Shown one piece after another: positions 16,693 through 24,957 of a stretch of 38,101 nucleotides of DNA (position 1 is its first letter; every line of letters begins with the position of its first letter). The position numbers and the translations under genes were made by a program. The notes below the pieces were generated by a model that saw only the letters and a program-made list of their open reading frames with translations, ran no database searches and had not been told where the DNA came from. The stretch is from Fen-1077 sp050014355 (GTDB lineage: Bacteria; Chloroflexota; Dehalococcoidia; Dehalococcoidales; RBG-16-60-22), in the NCBI GenBank assembly GCA_050014355.1, contig JBEKDL010000033.1, forward strand, positions 1 through 38,101, given 5' to 3'.

Positions 16693-18377
16693 TAGTTGCC
16701 AACCAGAAGCCAGGCACGAACATCGGCGAATCTCTCGTTAAAATGCAGATTATTTCCGCCGAGCAACTGCAAAGCGCCCTCCAGATACAAAAAGAGCGCA
16801 GCGAAAAGCTTAGCGAGATTCTGATAAGCCAGGGAATCGTCCGGGCGGAAGAGCTGGCGTCATTCCTAAGCATCGAATGGAACATCCCGCTTATCGATTT
16901 AAAAACCCATGTTATCCAGCCTGAAGCTTTGCAGCTTGTCCCGGAAAGAATGGCGAGGCAGCACACGCTCATCCCCCTGAATATCATGGGCGATTCACTC
17001 GTCGTGGTCATGGCCGACCCGGATGATTATAACGCCATAGGTGACGTGTTTACCCTCACCGGCATGAAAATCGAGGTAGCGTTCGCCAATGCCGCCGATA
17101 TCCGCCGCGCCATCGATATTTACTACCGCTCTACTGATGAAATCCAGGAAAGAGTAACTCAATACGCTCCCACCGGCCAGTCCGGGGCCAGAGAGTACCC
17201 TGCCTTCGCCGTTGATACGCCCATCACCAAAAGCCTCGACCTTATCATCGAGCAGGCGGCGCGGGACAGGGCTTCGGATATACATTTGGAGCCGCAGAGT
17301 GACAAACTGCGGGTGCGCTACCGCATCGACGGGATATTGCACGATGTCAACTCCCTGCCCCTTAGCGCCCATGCCGAGCTTGCCTCCAGAATCAAGATAC
17401 TGGCGGAAATGGATGTTGCACGCTCCCGGCAGCCGCAGGACGGCCAGTTCTCGGTGATGGTTGGCAACAGCAATATCGATATCCGCGTCGCCACCGCGAA
17501 TTCCATCTACGGCGAACGCATCACATTGCGTCTCCTAGACAAGTCCCTGTCCCTTTTTACCCTGCCGGAGCTGGGTCTTCTGCCGGACATCCTGAAAAAA
17601 TACCGTTCGCTGATAAAGTACCCCTTCGGCATGATTCTCGTTGGCGGCCCTACCGGCTCGGGCAAGACCACCACGCTTTACACGTCTATTAATGAGCTCG
17701 ACCATAAAAAGCGCAATATTATGACCATCGAGGACCCGGTGGAATACCAGTTCGGAGATATCAGCCAGAGCCAGGTCGACTCCAAGGCAGGAATAACCTT
17801 CGCCGGCGGCCTGCGCGCCATGCTGCGGCAGGACCCCGATATCATACTGGTAGGTGAAATCCGGGATAAAGATACCGCGGTCACCGCGGTGCAGGCGGCC
17901 ATGACCGGCCACCTCGTCTTTTCGTCTATCCACGCCAACGATGCCGTGAGCATGCTGCCGCGCCTTATCGACCTCGGTGTCGAGCCGTCCCTGGTGGCCA
18001 CGATACTCATCGCCAATGTCGCCCAGCGCATGGTGCGCCGTATCTGCCCCAACTGCCGTACCGCTTACGCCCCTTCGGCGCTGGAGCAGGAAATTTTCTC
18101 CCGCGAAATGTCGGAGGAGCTTACGGCCATATATAAAGGTACCGGCTGTCACCTGTGCGCCAATACGGGCTACCGCGGCCGGACGGGCATCTTCGAAATG
18201 CTCATCATCAGCGACGGTATTAAAAACCTGCTGGTGAAGCATGCCAGTTTCAGCGAACTTAAGAATATGGCCGTCAGCGAGGGGATGCTGACCATGAAAC
18301 GCGATGGGCTGATTAAGGTAAAGGAAGGCATCACGACGTTTGAAGAAGTGACGCAAAGCCTTTTCGGGCTTGGCTAA
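16689..18377 (+). CDS. pilB: Type IV pilus extension ATPase PilB
   Basis: The 562-residue protein has the N-terminal GspE/PilB domain (about 10-140), then the hexameric ATPase core with Walker A GPTGSGKTTT, Asp box MTIEDPVEYQ, Walker B DIILVGEIRDKDTA and His box FSSIHANDAVS. A zinc-binding element follows with CPNC and, about 45 residues later, CHLCANTGYRGRTGIFEML, which is typical of the PilB/GspE branch and absent from ArlI at 5416. It powers pilus assembly on the PilC platform encoded next. No PilT retraction ATPase is present in the window. The start overlaps the stop of the CpaE-like gene. Confidence 0.93.
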   Translation: MIVANQKPGTNIGESLVKMQIISAEQLQSALQIQKERSEKLSEILISQGIVRAEELASFLSIEWNIPLIDLKTHVIQPEALQLVPERMARQHTLIPLNIMGDSLVVVMADPDDYNAIGDVFTLTGMKIEVAFANAADIRRAIDIYYRSTDEIQERVTQYAPTGQSGAREYPAFAVDTPITKSLDLIIEQAARDRASDIHLEPQSDKLRVRYRIDGILHDVNSLPLSAHAELASRIKILAEMDVARSRQPQDGQFSVMVGNSNIDIRVATANSIYGERITLRLLDKSLSLFTLPELGLLPDILKKYRSLIKYPFGMILVGGPTGSGKTTTLYTSINELDHKKRNIMTIEDPVEYQFGDISQSQVDSKAGITFAGGLRAMLRQDPDIILVGEIRDKDTAVTAVQAAMTGHLVFSSIHANDAVSMLPRLIDLGVEPSLVATILIANVAQRMVRRICPNCRTAYAPSALEQEIFSREMSEELTAIYKGTGCHLCANTGYRGRTGIFEMLIISDGIKNLLVKHASFSELKNMAVSEGMLTMKRDGLIKVKEGITTFEEVTQSLFGLG

Positions 18378-18407
18378 CGAGGGACTGCGCCCGGTGAAGG
18401 AAAAACG

Positions 18408-19616
18408 ATGTACCAGTACCAAGCCTATACGCTGGATAAAAAGCTCGTCGAAGGCACTATCGATGCGTCGAGCGAGGACATGGCCGAGGAATACCTCCGC
18501 AGGGCCGGATACCATCACGTTCTCACCTTGAAGAAAACCACCCCTCCGTTCCGCTTTACCCGCCTGTTCCGGTGGTCGCATCGCGTCAACAAAACAGATA
18601 TTATCGAGCTGTTCCAGCAGCTGGCGACGTTGATAGACTCACGTATGCCGGTGGTCCAGGCCCTCTCGCTCCTGGCGGAGCAGTCGCCGCAGGCGGAATT
18701 AAAAGAAATCATCAACAAGCTGGGACAAAAGCTTTCCGGGGGCTCATCCCTCTCGCAAGCTTTATCATGGTATCCCCGGCTCGTGCCGGCGCATTACCGG
18801 GAAGTTATCAGGGTCAGTGAACAGACCGGGAACATACCTCTGGGATTGAGGCTCGTGGCCGGCTACATCGAAAAAGAAACCGCGGTGACCAAAAACCTAA
18901 GCCGCACGCTTTCCTACCCGGCTTTCCTGGTAGTAATGGCTACAATCGTCATCAGTGTTATTGCCATCGTCGCGCTGCCGTCGCTGACCAATCTATTCAC
19001 CTCCCTGGGCGCTACCCTGCCCCTGGCGACGAGGATACTTATAGGGTTGACCAGTTTTGTGTCTCACGATAAATATTATCTGGTTTTGGGACTGGCCGCC
19101 CTTGTTTTATCGGTCATCTATTATGTTAAAAGCGCTACCGGCAAACGATGGCTGGATAAAACATCGTTAAAACTGCCGGTTATCGGGCCTGTCGTGGTCT
19201 TGCGCAACATCTGCCGTTTCTGCCGCAACACCGCCATGCTGCAGGAGGCCGGCCTGACGCTGCCACAGAGCCTTAACAGCGTCCTCGGCGTTATCGATAA
19301 CGGGATTATCAAAGGCGCTCTCGAGGAAATACGGCAGAATCTAATCAAGGGGAAAGGGCTATCGCAGCCCATGGCGGAAAACCCCGTCTTTCCCAAGCTC
19401 CTGGTGGACATGGTCTACATCGGCGAAAAGACGGGGACGCTCCAATCTTCGTTTTCTACCATGGCCGATTTTTACGAGAAAAAGCTCGACCAGAAGTTAC
19501 AGAGGCTTTTAGCGATGGTCGAACCGGCCTCGATAATCATCGTCGGCCTCATTATAAGTTTTATCGGTCTATCTATCATCACCCCGATATATTCGATATA
19601 CCGAACGTTGCACTGA
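18408..19616 (+). CDS. pilC: Type IV pilus platform protein PilC
   Basis: This is a 402-residue inner-membrane platform protein with the two T2SF domains of the PilC/GspF family. The first spans about 65-190 (ELFQQLATLIDSRMPVVQAL) and the second about 265-390 (FCRNTAMLQEAGLTLPQSLN, GEKTGTLQSSFSTMADFYE). Membrane helices lie near 165-195, 215-245 and 375-400. Length and domain layout match PilC closely. AAGGAA at 18397-18402 precedes ATG 18408, 30 bases after pilB. The gene is clearly distinct from the seven-helix arlJ at 1960, so the two filament systems each keep their own ATPase and platform. Confidence 0.93.
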   Translation: MYQYQAYTLDKKLVEGTIDASSEDMAEEYLRRAGYHHVLTLKKTTPPFRFTRLFRWSHRVNKTDIIELFQQLATLIDSRMPVVQALSLLAEQSPQAELKEIINKLGQKLSGGSSLSQALSWYPRLVPAHYREVIRVSEQTGNIPLGLRLVAGYIEKETAVTKNLSRTLSYPAFLVVMATIVISVIAIVALPSLTNLFTSLGATLPLATRILIGLTSFVSHDKYYLVLGLAALVLSVIYYVKSATGKRWLDKTSLKLPVIGPVVVLRNICRFCRNTAMLQEAGLTLPQSLNSVLGVIDNGIIKGALEEIRQNLIKGKGLSQPMAENPVFPKLLVDMVYIGEKTGTLQSSFSTMADFYEKKLDQKLQRLLAMVEPASIIIVGLIISFIGLSIITPIYSIYRTLH

Positions 19617-19638
19617 TTCGCTGGTACGGGCGGCAGCT

Positions 19639-20034
19639 ATGAAAAACGCCTTAAGACGTTTATGCAAAACATTAATCGACCGGGGCGAGCGGGGCATCAC
19701 CCTGGTGGAATCCCTTGTGGCCATCGCGATACTGGGAGGCGGCATTCTGACCCTGGTACTGGCGATGTCGAGCGGGGCGCTGGCGGTCCGAGAAAACGAC
19801 CGTCAGTCAATCGCCCAGGGCCTGGCGCGCGCCCAGCTGGAATACACCAAAAGCTACGCCTATAATCCCTCGGCCACCACCTACCCTGCCGTGAGCGCGC
19901 CGGAAGGCTACGCTGTCGCGGTGGTGGTGGCTTCGGTGCCTGGCACCAATAGCAATATCCAGAAAATCACGGCGAACGTTACCCGCGATGGCGCCGTCGT
20001 CATTACCGCGGAGGACTATAAAGTAAACCGATGA
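19639..20034 (+). CDS. PilV/PilE-like minor prepilin
   Basis: The 131-residue protein has a basic leader ending RGERG, then ITLVESLVAIAILGGGILTL, a class III prepilin signal with Ile at mature position 1 and Glu at position 5. The remainder is a small Ala/Val-rich domain without cysteines. The motif LAMSSGALAVRENDRQSIAQ, then LARAQLEYTKSYAYNP, is typical of PilV-type minor pilins. It probably primes pilus assembly with the neighbouring minor pilin genes. Its stop overlaps the start of the broken PilW-like gene (ATGA at 20031-20034). No strong ribosome site is seen. Confidence 0.82.
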   Translation: MKNALRRLCKTLIDRGERGITLVESLVAIAILGGGILTLVLAMSSGALAVRENDRQSIAQGLARAQLEYTKSYAYNPSATTYPAVSAPEGYAVAVVVASVPGTNSNIQKITANVTRDGAVVITAEDYKVNR

Positions 20035-20413
20035 AAGCAGAGCGGGGGGGCTGGTGGTGCAGCAAACGGTGACCGTGCCGGCTCGCGGCGGCGACCAGGT
20101 TAACGCGCAGCACGCCGTCCAGAACGCCGTCTACTGGGTCAGCCTCGACGGGCAGGCGGCGAAATCGGCCAGCGGCGGCAGCGGACTGACCCTGACCCTG
20201 CCGGATGATTCGTCCGTAACTTATGCGCTGGAAGGCGATGCGCTGCACCGCGTCAGCGGCGGTTCCGACCGCACCATCGCGCAGGGTATTTCCAGCGCTG
20301 GTTTCTCGGTCGAAGGGCGCTTGATTACAATGAATATCACCGCGGCGCCGGGCGGCCGCTGGGACATTAGCGAGAACGGGACATACCGGATAAGTATGCG
20401 CCCGTCGCCATAG
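20031..20413 (+). pseudogene. PilW-like minor prepilin lacking its N-terminal helix
   Basis: ATG 20031, overlapping the previous stop, opens with MKAERGG, the expected beginning of a prepilin leader, but the frame runs into TGA after 13 codons. One frame over, an open frame (GTG 20054 onward) encodes 119 residues typical of the mature part of a PilW-type minor pilin (GGDQVNAQHAVQNAVYW). The hydrophobic FTLVE-type helix that should lie between them is absent. The junction is a run of seven G (20044-20050); one more G would fuse both parts in frame, still without the helix. This looks like a deletion of roughly 60 bases at a G-rich junction, or an assembly error. If translated from 20054 the product could not be a functional pilin. 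Confidence 0.6.
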
Positions 20414-20421
20414 GAAATGAC

Positions 20422-20826
20422 ATGGTACACGGTGAAAAAGGACAGGCTTTACCGATGGTCTTGATTGCCATAGCCCTGGGGGCCCTGGTGATACCGCCGT
20501 TTTTGAACCATACCGGCGCCAGCCTTATCGGCTCGAGGATTTACGCGCAGGGGCTCGCCGCGCAGTATGCAACCGATTCCGGCGCCGAGCATGCCATCTG
20601 GAACCTCAAATACGGAGGATTAAGTAATAATCTGACCCTTGTCGGAGATAATGTAAGTTATGCGCTGGGCGAGTCCGTCAACGGGCTATCAGTCAATATC
20701 ATTGTCGCCAAGACCGGGGACCCTTCTACTTACAGCATCGTTTCCAGCGCCGGGGGCAGCGCTTTAAATGTGTCCGCGAGCGTTAACAGCACCGATACCA
20801 GCATTCTGACCTGGCATTTTGAGTAG
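20422..20826 (+). CDS. PilX-like membrane-anchored pilus protein
   Basis: The 134-residue protein begins MVHGEKGQALPMVLIAIALG, a short basic leader followed by a hydrophobic helix. It resembles PilX/TadE-type anchors (KGQALP) rather than classical FTLVE prepilins. A helical stretch ending YATDSGAEHAIWNL is the typical N-terminal spine of PilX-like proteins, followed by a small beta-rich, Ser/Val-rich domain. It has no cysteines. It lies 8 bases after the PilW-like remnant, with AGGAAA at 20412-20417 in front, and is probably a minor component of the pilus tip or assembly platform. The exact family is uncertain. Confidence 0.72.
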   Translation: MVHGEKGQALPMVLIAIALGALVIPPFLNHTGASLIGSRIYAQGLAAQYATDSGAEHAIWNLKYGGLSNNLTLVGDNVSYALGESVNGLSVNIIVAKTGDPSTYSIVSSAGGSALNVSASVNSTDTSILTWHFE

Positions 20827-20856
20827 ATTGTGATAAATTCAGGAAAAGGTATTTAC

Positions 20857-21477
20857 GTGAAGACAGGAGCACCCGCACAACTTAAAAAAAGACTGCTTTC
20901 GACCGCCGCGATTATTCTGGTAGCGCTGATTGTCGTCATCGCGGCCAACGCCGTCGTCTGGAAAAATCGGGTCGCTAAAAACGCGGAAATAGCTTCATTG
21001 ACCGGAGAAATAAACCAGGCCAGGCAGGAGATAAGAAAGACGCCGGCACCATCGCCCGACCTCCAGTCCAGACTGGCCGCAGCCACTGCTAATTTGACGG
21101 CGGCGCAGGCGGCTTATCCGCCGGCATTCAACCGCAACGATATAATTGATTACATTATCCGTTTATCCAGGGAGTGCCATGTAGAAGTCCTCCCTATCAC
21201 CTCGCAGGGATGGTCCGCAGACCAGAGCAACCAGTCCCACTCCATCCTCAAACTTACCGGCACCATCACCGGCAGCTTTACACAGGCCAATGAGTTCATT
21301 TACAGGCTTCAGCACGGCGATTACAAAGCACTGGTGGTCCCGGAGCTCTCTTTCACGCGGCAGTCAGGGTCTGCCAGCGCGGTGGCTTTTTCCGGGGACA
21401 ATACGACGGTTACCGTCAGGATAAGCATCGATATTTCCGCCCTAGCCGCTTCCGGCGATAAAGGTGCCACGCCATGA
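20857..21477 (+). CDS. PilO-like pilus alignment protein
   Basis: From GTG 20857 the product has 206 residues. That start is preferred over GTG 20830 because AGGAAAAGG (20841-20849) gives proper spacing. One membrane helix (RLLSTAAIILVALIVVIAAN) is followed by a coiled coil (about 35-75) and a ferredoxin-like domain with the pattern FNRNDIIDYIIRLSRECHVE, then FTQANEFIYRLQHGDYKALV, which fits PilO/GspM. PilO dimerises with PilN and connects the cytoplasmic PilM ring to the outer parts of the pilus machine. The stop overlaps the start of the PilM-PilN gene (ATGA at 21474-21477). Confidence 0.78.
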   Translation: MKTGAPAQLKKRLLSTAAIILVALIVVIAANAVVWKNRVAKNAEIASLTGEINQARQEIRKTPAPSPDLQSRLAAATANLTAAQAAYPPAFNRNDIIDYIIRLSRECHVEVLPITSQGWSADQSNQSHSILKLTGTITGSFTQANEFIYRLQHGDYKALVVPELSFTRQSGSASAVAFSGDNTTVTVRISIDISALAASGDKGATP

Positions 21478-22925
21478 GAATAACGACGCTGAACATCGGC
21501 TCTACGAGCATCAGGTATGTGGCGTTCCAGAACGGCGGCGCGGTAGCCTGGGGTGCCGAACCGCTGGCGGGTGCGGTTAAAAACGGCTTCATTCTCGAAC
21601 CTGCGACTACCGGCCAGCAGATAAAAGCGCTGTTCGCCACCGGCAAGCTCCCCAGGGATAAAGTAATTTTCAGCCTGAACGGTCTACCGTTTTCCTACCG
21701 CTTTTTCACACTGCCGGAAATGAACCCCGCATCTTTACCTGAAGCTATCATGAGAATGGCGAAAAAGGAAATGCCGCTTGCGCCGGAAGACATGTATTTA
21801 TCCTGGCGGGCTTACCCTGGAGAAAAAGACGAGCGGCAATTCCTGGTAACGGGCATCGCCCGCCGGCCGGTTGACACCCTGATAAAAATGTCCGCGGAAG
21901 CTGGCGTCAAGCCGTCGTTATTGTGCCTGCCCCATCTTTCCCTGACCTCGCTGGCGGACCGGAACTACGCTATTATCGCTGACTTCGAGCCGGACTATTC
22001 TAATCTTACGCTTATCGTTAAAGGTGTACCGGTCGGCATGCATACCGTCCCTTCATCGGGGGTCGATGCCAGCCTGCAGGACATGGCCGGTCAGCTGACG
22101 CGTGAACTTACGCGGATGACCGGCTTTTACAACGATAATCACCCCTCCAACCCCGTTCCGGATACGACGTCGATTTTACTCACCGGTGAGCTGGCGAATT
22201 CTCCTGACGCTTTGAATTTAATTCAGGAAAAGACCGGATATCCGGTAGAAATAATCAAGGGGCTGCCCGCTAAAACGATAAACATTCCATATGGATTGCC
22301 CCTTGCCACCTACGCCGTAAACGTAGCCGATGCGATGCAGGACATAGTTAACCCGGAACCTCGCGGTTCAACCTCGGTCCGGGACACAAATCTTTCCAGT
22401 ATCATCGAGGAAAGTACTAAAGTCAGGAAACCTGAAATTTCCTGGAAAAAAGCGGGCCTGTGGGGCGCTTTAGCGATAGGTATCATCGCCTTGATATTCG
22501 CTTACCTGTCCCAGGGCCAGGCGGAAGATAAAATAACGCAGTTGAAAGCCGGGCTTCAGCAAGCCAAACAGGAATTAGCGCAAAAACAGGATTCCGCAGG
22601 GCAGGCCAAACAGACCGAGGACAGCATCAGTCGTATGCTGGCAGCTGCCCAGCAGTTAAAACAGGAAAGTCAAAGCGTATTCAGTCCCCGGGACAGCGTC
22701 AGCGATGTCAAGCTCCTGGCGCAATCCCTGCCCCCTGCCACTATTTTTGATACGATAGATATCACCCCCGGGCAAATCACTATCAAGGGGACCTCAACGA
22801 TTCAGGAAAGGGTCGTCGAATACGTAAGGACACTTGAGTCGTCCAGAGCATTTTCGTACGTGAACATCATCTGGATTGACCGCGCCAGTACTGGCGTCGC
22901 CTTCATGATTACGATAATCAGGTAA
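21474..22925 (+). CDS. PilM-PilN fusion protein
   Basis: The 483-residue protein has an actin-like PilM domain (about 1-285; TLNIGSTSIRYVAF phosphate-binding start, MRMAKKEMPL, ILLTGELANSPD) followed directly by a PilN-type part: membrane helix at about 327-345 (GLWGALAIGIIALIFAYLS), coiled coil (about 348-400) and a small alpha/beta domain (LLAQSLPPATIFDTIDI, ERVVEYVRTLESSRAF). In most bacteria PilM and PilN are separate proteins that bind each other through the PilN N-terminal peptide; the fusion fixes their ratio. With PilO upstream this completes the alignment subcomplex. No PilP or PilQ is seen, fitting a single-membrane cell. Confidence 0.82.
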   Translation: MRITTLNIGSTSIRYVAFQNGGAVAWGAEPLAGAVKNGFILEPATTGQQIKALFATGKLPRDKVIFSLNGLPFSYRFFTLPEMNPASLPEAIMRMAKKEMPLAPEDMYLSWRAYPGEKDERQFLVTGIARRPVDTLIKMSAEAGVKPSLLCLPHLSLTSLADRNYAIIADFEPDYSNLTLIVKGVPVGMHTVPSSGVDASLQDMAGQLTRELTRMTGFYNDNHPSNPVPDTTSILLTGELANSPDALNLIQEKTGYPVEIIKGLPAKTINIPYGLPLATYAVNVADAMQDIVNPEPRGSTSVRDTNLSSIIEESTKVRKPEISWKKAGLWGALAIGIIALIFAYLSQGQAEDKITQLKAGLQQAKQELAQKQDSAGQAKQTEDSISRMLAAAQQLKQESQSVFSPRDSVSDVKLLAQSLPPATIFDTIDITPGQITIKGTSTIQERVVEYVRTLESSRAFSYVNIIWIDRASTGVAFMITIIR

Positions 22926-23067
22926 TCTACGACATTTAACTTCATCTTTATATAAACTTATTTGCGTTTCTGCCCTTTTTAACGCTTTTTCCTCCCCGCT
23001 GACCGTGTCATTAACAATATATTTATCTTAATCGTACGGCCGTTTATGCCCCGTTTACTCCCCGGAT

Positions 23068-23098
23068 GTTAATCTCATTATTGAATAATCGAATTAAC
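23068..23098. promoter_or_regulatory. 31-bp imperfect palindrome, candidate operator
   Basis: GTTAAT (23068-23073) and ATTAAC (23093-23098) flank ATTATT-G-AATAAT (23077-23089), giving an AT-rich palindrome matching at 12 of 15 positions per arm. It sits directly upstream of the ribosome site GAGGAGG (23102-23108) of the degenerate receiver gene. It could be a repressor site, or a hairpin in the mRNA that limits access to the ribosome site. Confidence 0.5.
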
Positions 23099-23110
23099 TC
23101 CGAGGAGGCC

Positions 23111-23515
23111 ATGATGATAATCAAGACCAAAATTCTAAGCGTCAGCCGCGACCCGGTGCTGGTTAGTTTTTTACAGCGGGAGCTCAACGGAGATGATTAT
23201 GAATTAGTGAACACCCAGCATACCGGGATATATCTTAAGGAAGTGCTGGATGCGGAACACCCGTACTTTATCATCCTGGATATTATTATGCCCTCCCTTG
23301 ATGGTATCGGGATATGTCTGCAGCTACGGCAGTGGACCCAGGCTCCTATCATGATGCTTAGCACCTGGGGCGCCGGCAGCGGTAAAGTCAAAGCCCTTAA
23401 CCTTGGCTCGGAAGGATATCTCTCCGAACAGTTCGGGCCGGATATATTGAAGAAGCGTATCGAGGAGACTCTAAAGCGGAGGACCGCCGTAACCGGCACC
23501 TCCCGCACAATTTAA
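23111..23515 (+). CDS. Degenerate stand-alone receiver protein
   Basis: The 134-residue product is a single receiver domain without output. ATG 23111 (or the adjacent 23114) follows GAGGAGG, so the longer frame beginning at 23066 is rejected. The phosphoacceptor D57 is kept (FIILDIIMPSLDG), but the first acidic pair is weakened (ILSVSRDP in place of VDDD) and the conserved Lys after beta-5 is Glu (YLSEQF in place of YLTKPF). Receivers with these changes usually do not follow the normal phosphorylation cycle and often act as constitutive interaction modules. It stands alone between the pilus operon and a terminator, with its own possible operator. Confidence 0.78.
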   Translation: MMIIKTKILSVSRDPVLVSFLQRELNGDDYELVNTQHTGIYLKEVLDAEHPYFIILDIIMPSLDGIGICLQLRQWTQAPIMMLSTWGAGSGKVKALNLGSEGYLSEQFGPDILKKRIEETLKRRTAVTGTSRTI

Positions 23516-23555
23516 AACTAAGACCTGTTTCAGGTATATCACCAGCCGTTTTTCC

Positions 23556-23592
23556 GGGCTTGGCCGCCAAAAGCCAAGCCCTTTTTGTTTTT
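23556..23592 (+). terminator. Intrinsic terminator after the receiver gene
   Basis: GGGCTTGGC (23556-23564) pairs perfectly with GCCAAGCCC (23573-23581) across an 8-base loop, followed by TTTTTGTTTTT. It closes the transcript of the degenerate receiver gene 40 bases upstream. Confidence 0.9.
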
Positions 23593-23786
23593 AATTTCCC
23601 CATTTCCTCCGTACAACATTTACACTTTGTTTATAGCTTAAGTCCCGCTTTTTATGTTTTATTTCCCATTCCAGCGATAATCTGAAACTAAGTTATCAGG
23701 CCCTGACGCAGTAATGCCTGCCCGGGAAAAGAGGCCGATAAACGATGAAAAGAAAGCTGACAAAATTTGCAAATGAGGAGGATGTT

Positions 23787-24005
23787 ATGATTATTCTGTG
23801 GATACGGAAGAACAAAAAGAACAGGCAGGATAAGAACCTGGAAGATGAAAAGGAATCATTCATTGTGCACGATGAAGTGATGAGGAAATTCCGCAGTGCT
23901 CACGAGGAATTCGATGTCATTTCTGATAAGGACATTATCACTGGAGACGGGAATCTGCTGGCGCCGGTGCATAAAGTAAAACTGGCCGACCACGCTCAAA
24001 ACTAG
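23787..24005 (+). CDS. Small charged protein of unknown function
   Basis: I do not recognise this protein. ATG 23787 is preferred because GAGGAGG (23776-23782) precedes it, giving 72 residues; an upstream in-frame ATG at 23745 (86 residues) has a weaker site. The sequence starts with a short hydrophobic stretch (MIILWIRK), then is charged and helical (KKNRQDKNLEDEKESF), and ends with an acidic, Val/Ile-rich part (VISDKDIITGDGN). There are no cysteines and no recognisable motif. It is a single-gene transcript by appearance: a terminator lies before it (23556) and after it (24049). Confidence 0.6.
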   Translation: MIILWIRKNKKNRQDKNLEDEKESFIVHDEVMRKFRSAHEEFDVISDKDIITGDGNLLAPVHKVKLADHAQN

Positions 24006-24048
24006 CGAATTACCCTCCAGCCTTCGAATATTATCCACAGGATAGAAG

Positions 24049-24078
24049 GCTCTCCCGTGTTAAGCGGGGGAGCTTTTT
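24049..24078 (+). terminator. Intrinsic terminator after the small unknown gene
   Basis: GCTCTCCCG (24049-24057) pairs with CGGGGGAGC (24065-24073), with one G-U pair and a 7-base loop, followed by TTTTT. Confidence 0.88.
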
Positions 24079-24106
24079 ATATCGACGCTTAAACTATCTG
24101 CCGGCT

Positions 24107-24136
24107 TTGATAGCTTGCCATCGGGCTTTTTAAAAT
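24107..24136 (+). promoter_or_regulatory. Promoter of the tRNA-Lys gene
   Basis: TTGATA (24107-24112) and TAAAAT (24131-24136) are separated by 18 bases and lie 19 bases before the mature 5' end of the tRNA. A second TAAAAT at 24139-24144 could serve as an alternative -10. Confidence 0.6.
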
Positions 24137-24154
24137 GATAAAATAGGTATTCGT

Positions 24155-24227
24155 GGGCCGCTAGCTCAAGTGGTAGAGCAGATGACTCTTAATCATCCGG
24201 TTACAGGTTCGAGTCCTGTGCGGCTCA
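24155..24227 (+). tRNA. tRNA-Lys (anticodon CUU)
   Basis: A complete 73-base cloverleaf can be drawn. The acceptor stem GGGCCGC (24155-24161) pairs with GCGGCTC (24220-24226) with one G-U, followed by discriminator A. The D arm is GCTC/GAGC, the anticodon arm GATGA-CTCTTAA-TCATC with anticodon CTT at loop positions 34-36, and the T arm ACAGG-TTCGAGT-CCTGT. The 3' CCA is not encoded. It reads AAG codons. No tRNA-anchored integrase or flanking direct repeat is visible, although the 190 bases downstream look non-coding and the cupin gene behind them is truncated. Confidence 0.96.
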
Positions 24228-24418
24228 CTTGGATCTTAAATCCATCGGCGCGTTGTATTGAAGGTAGAACGCGTCATGGTTATCACCACCATCTGCCAAG
24301 CCGCCTGTATCGCTCATAAATCGCTAGCGACGTGCGCTAATCTATCCCCACCAAGCCACCGCGATACCAATAATGATGTTGGCAGGTGTTTTCAAGCGCC
24401 AGCTCTTTTACGCAATAT

Positions 24419-24874
24419 TCAGGCTTTTAACAGGCGTCTGCCAGCCGGTCTTTTCAGCCTGGCTATTTCCTCCGGCGTGTATCGTTCGCGGTTTACGGGG
24501 TGACCGGTGGTTAAATCGCCCTTTGACCTTTTATATGAGGTTGACGAACAAATATGCATGAACATGACCGGTTTATCGACGGTCTTAAAGTAAATCGGAC
24601 AATGCATCAATCCCCTGGGGATGTAAACGATGGCGGTGGTATCAATAACGTGTTTTTCATCTGTATCGCCCAGTAATATCTCGGCTCTGGCTCCGAAATC
24701 GAAGAAATTCATTGGGTTGCCCCCGAGAAAATACAGGAGTTCATTATAGTCGTGCGCGTGCTCGGCACTGATGACACAGGGCGTGTTAACGGTAAACAAT
24801 GTCACTTCGTTCGGAAAACCTGGAAAGCGGGACCCCGGACAATAGTCTTCCGGCGCAGAAAGTAGCTTAGCCGG
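24419..24874 (-). pseudogene. 5'-truncated cupin-domain protein
   Basis: On the minus strand a frame open from about 24874 to the stop near 24419 encodes the C-terminal half of a cupin protein (HAHDYNELLYFLGGNP, ARAEILLGDTDEKHVI, IPRGLMHCPIYF). It resembles a two-cupin family common in Dehalococcoidia that is normally over 250 residues long. The only start-like codon is GTG at 24805 (128 aa), which has no ribosome site. The coding-like sequence continues upstream of it (APEDYCPGSRFPGFPNEV) to an in-frame TGA at 24875-24877, without any start codon. The N-terminal cupin seems lost, so this is more likely a gene remnant than an intact gene. Confidence 0.55.
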
Positions 24875-24889
24875 TCAAATTATAATAGG

Positions 24890-24929
24890 ACAGCCTCGAC
24901 TCTGGTCACCGAATCGAGGCTGTTCTTTT
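24890..24929 (+). terminator. Strong stem-loop with T tract between two minus-strand genes
   Basis: ACAGCCTCGA (24890-24899) pairs perfectly with TCGAGGCTGT (24914-24923), followed on the + strand by TCTTTTA. No + gene lies upstream. On the minus strand it sits behind the peroxiredoxin gene but lacks a T tract there (CCTATTATAA). It may stabilise or end that transcript. Confidence 0.55.
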
Positions 24930-24957
24930 AACCATGTTCCGAGGGAACCTTATGGTA

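Noticed and set aside
24258..24503. 81-codon + strand frame downstream of tRNA-Lys
   Set aside because: Overlaps the cupin remnant on the other strand, has no ribosome site and no recognisable sequence.
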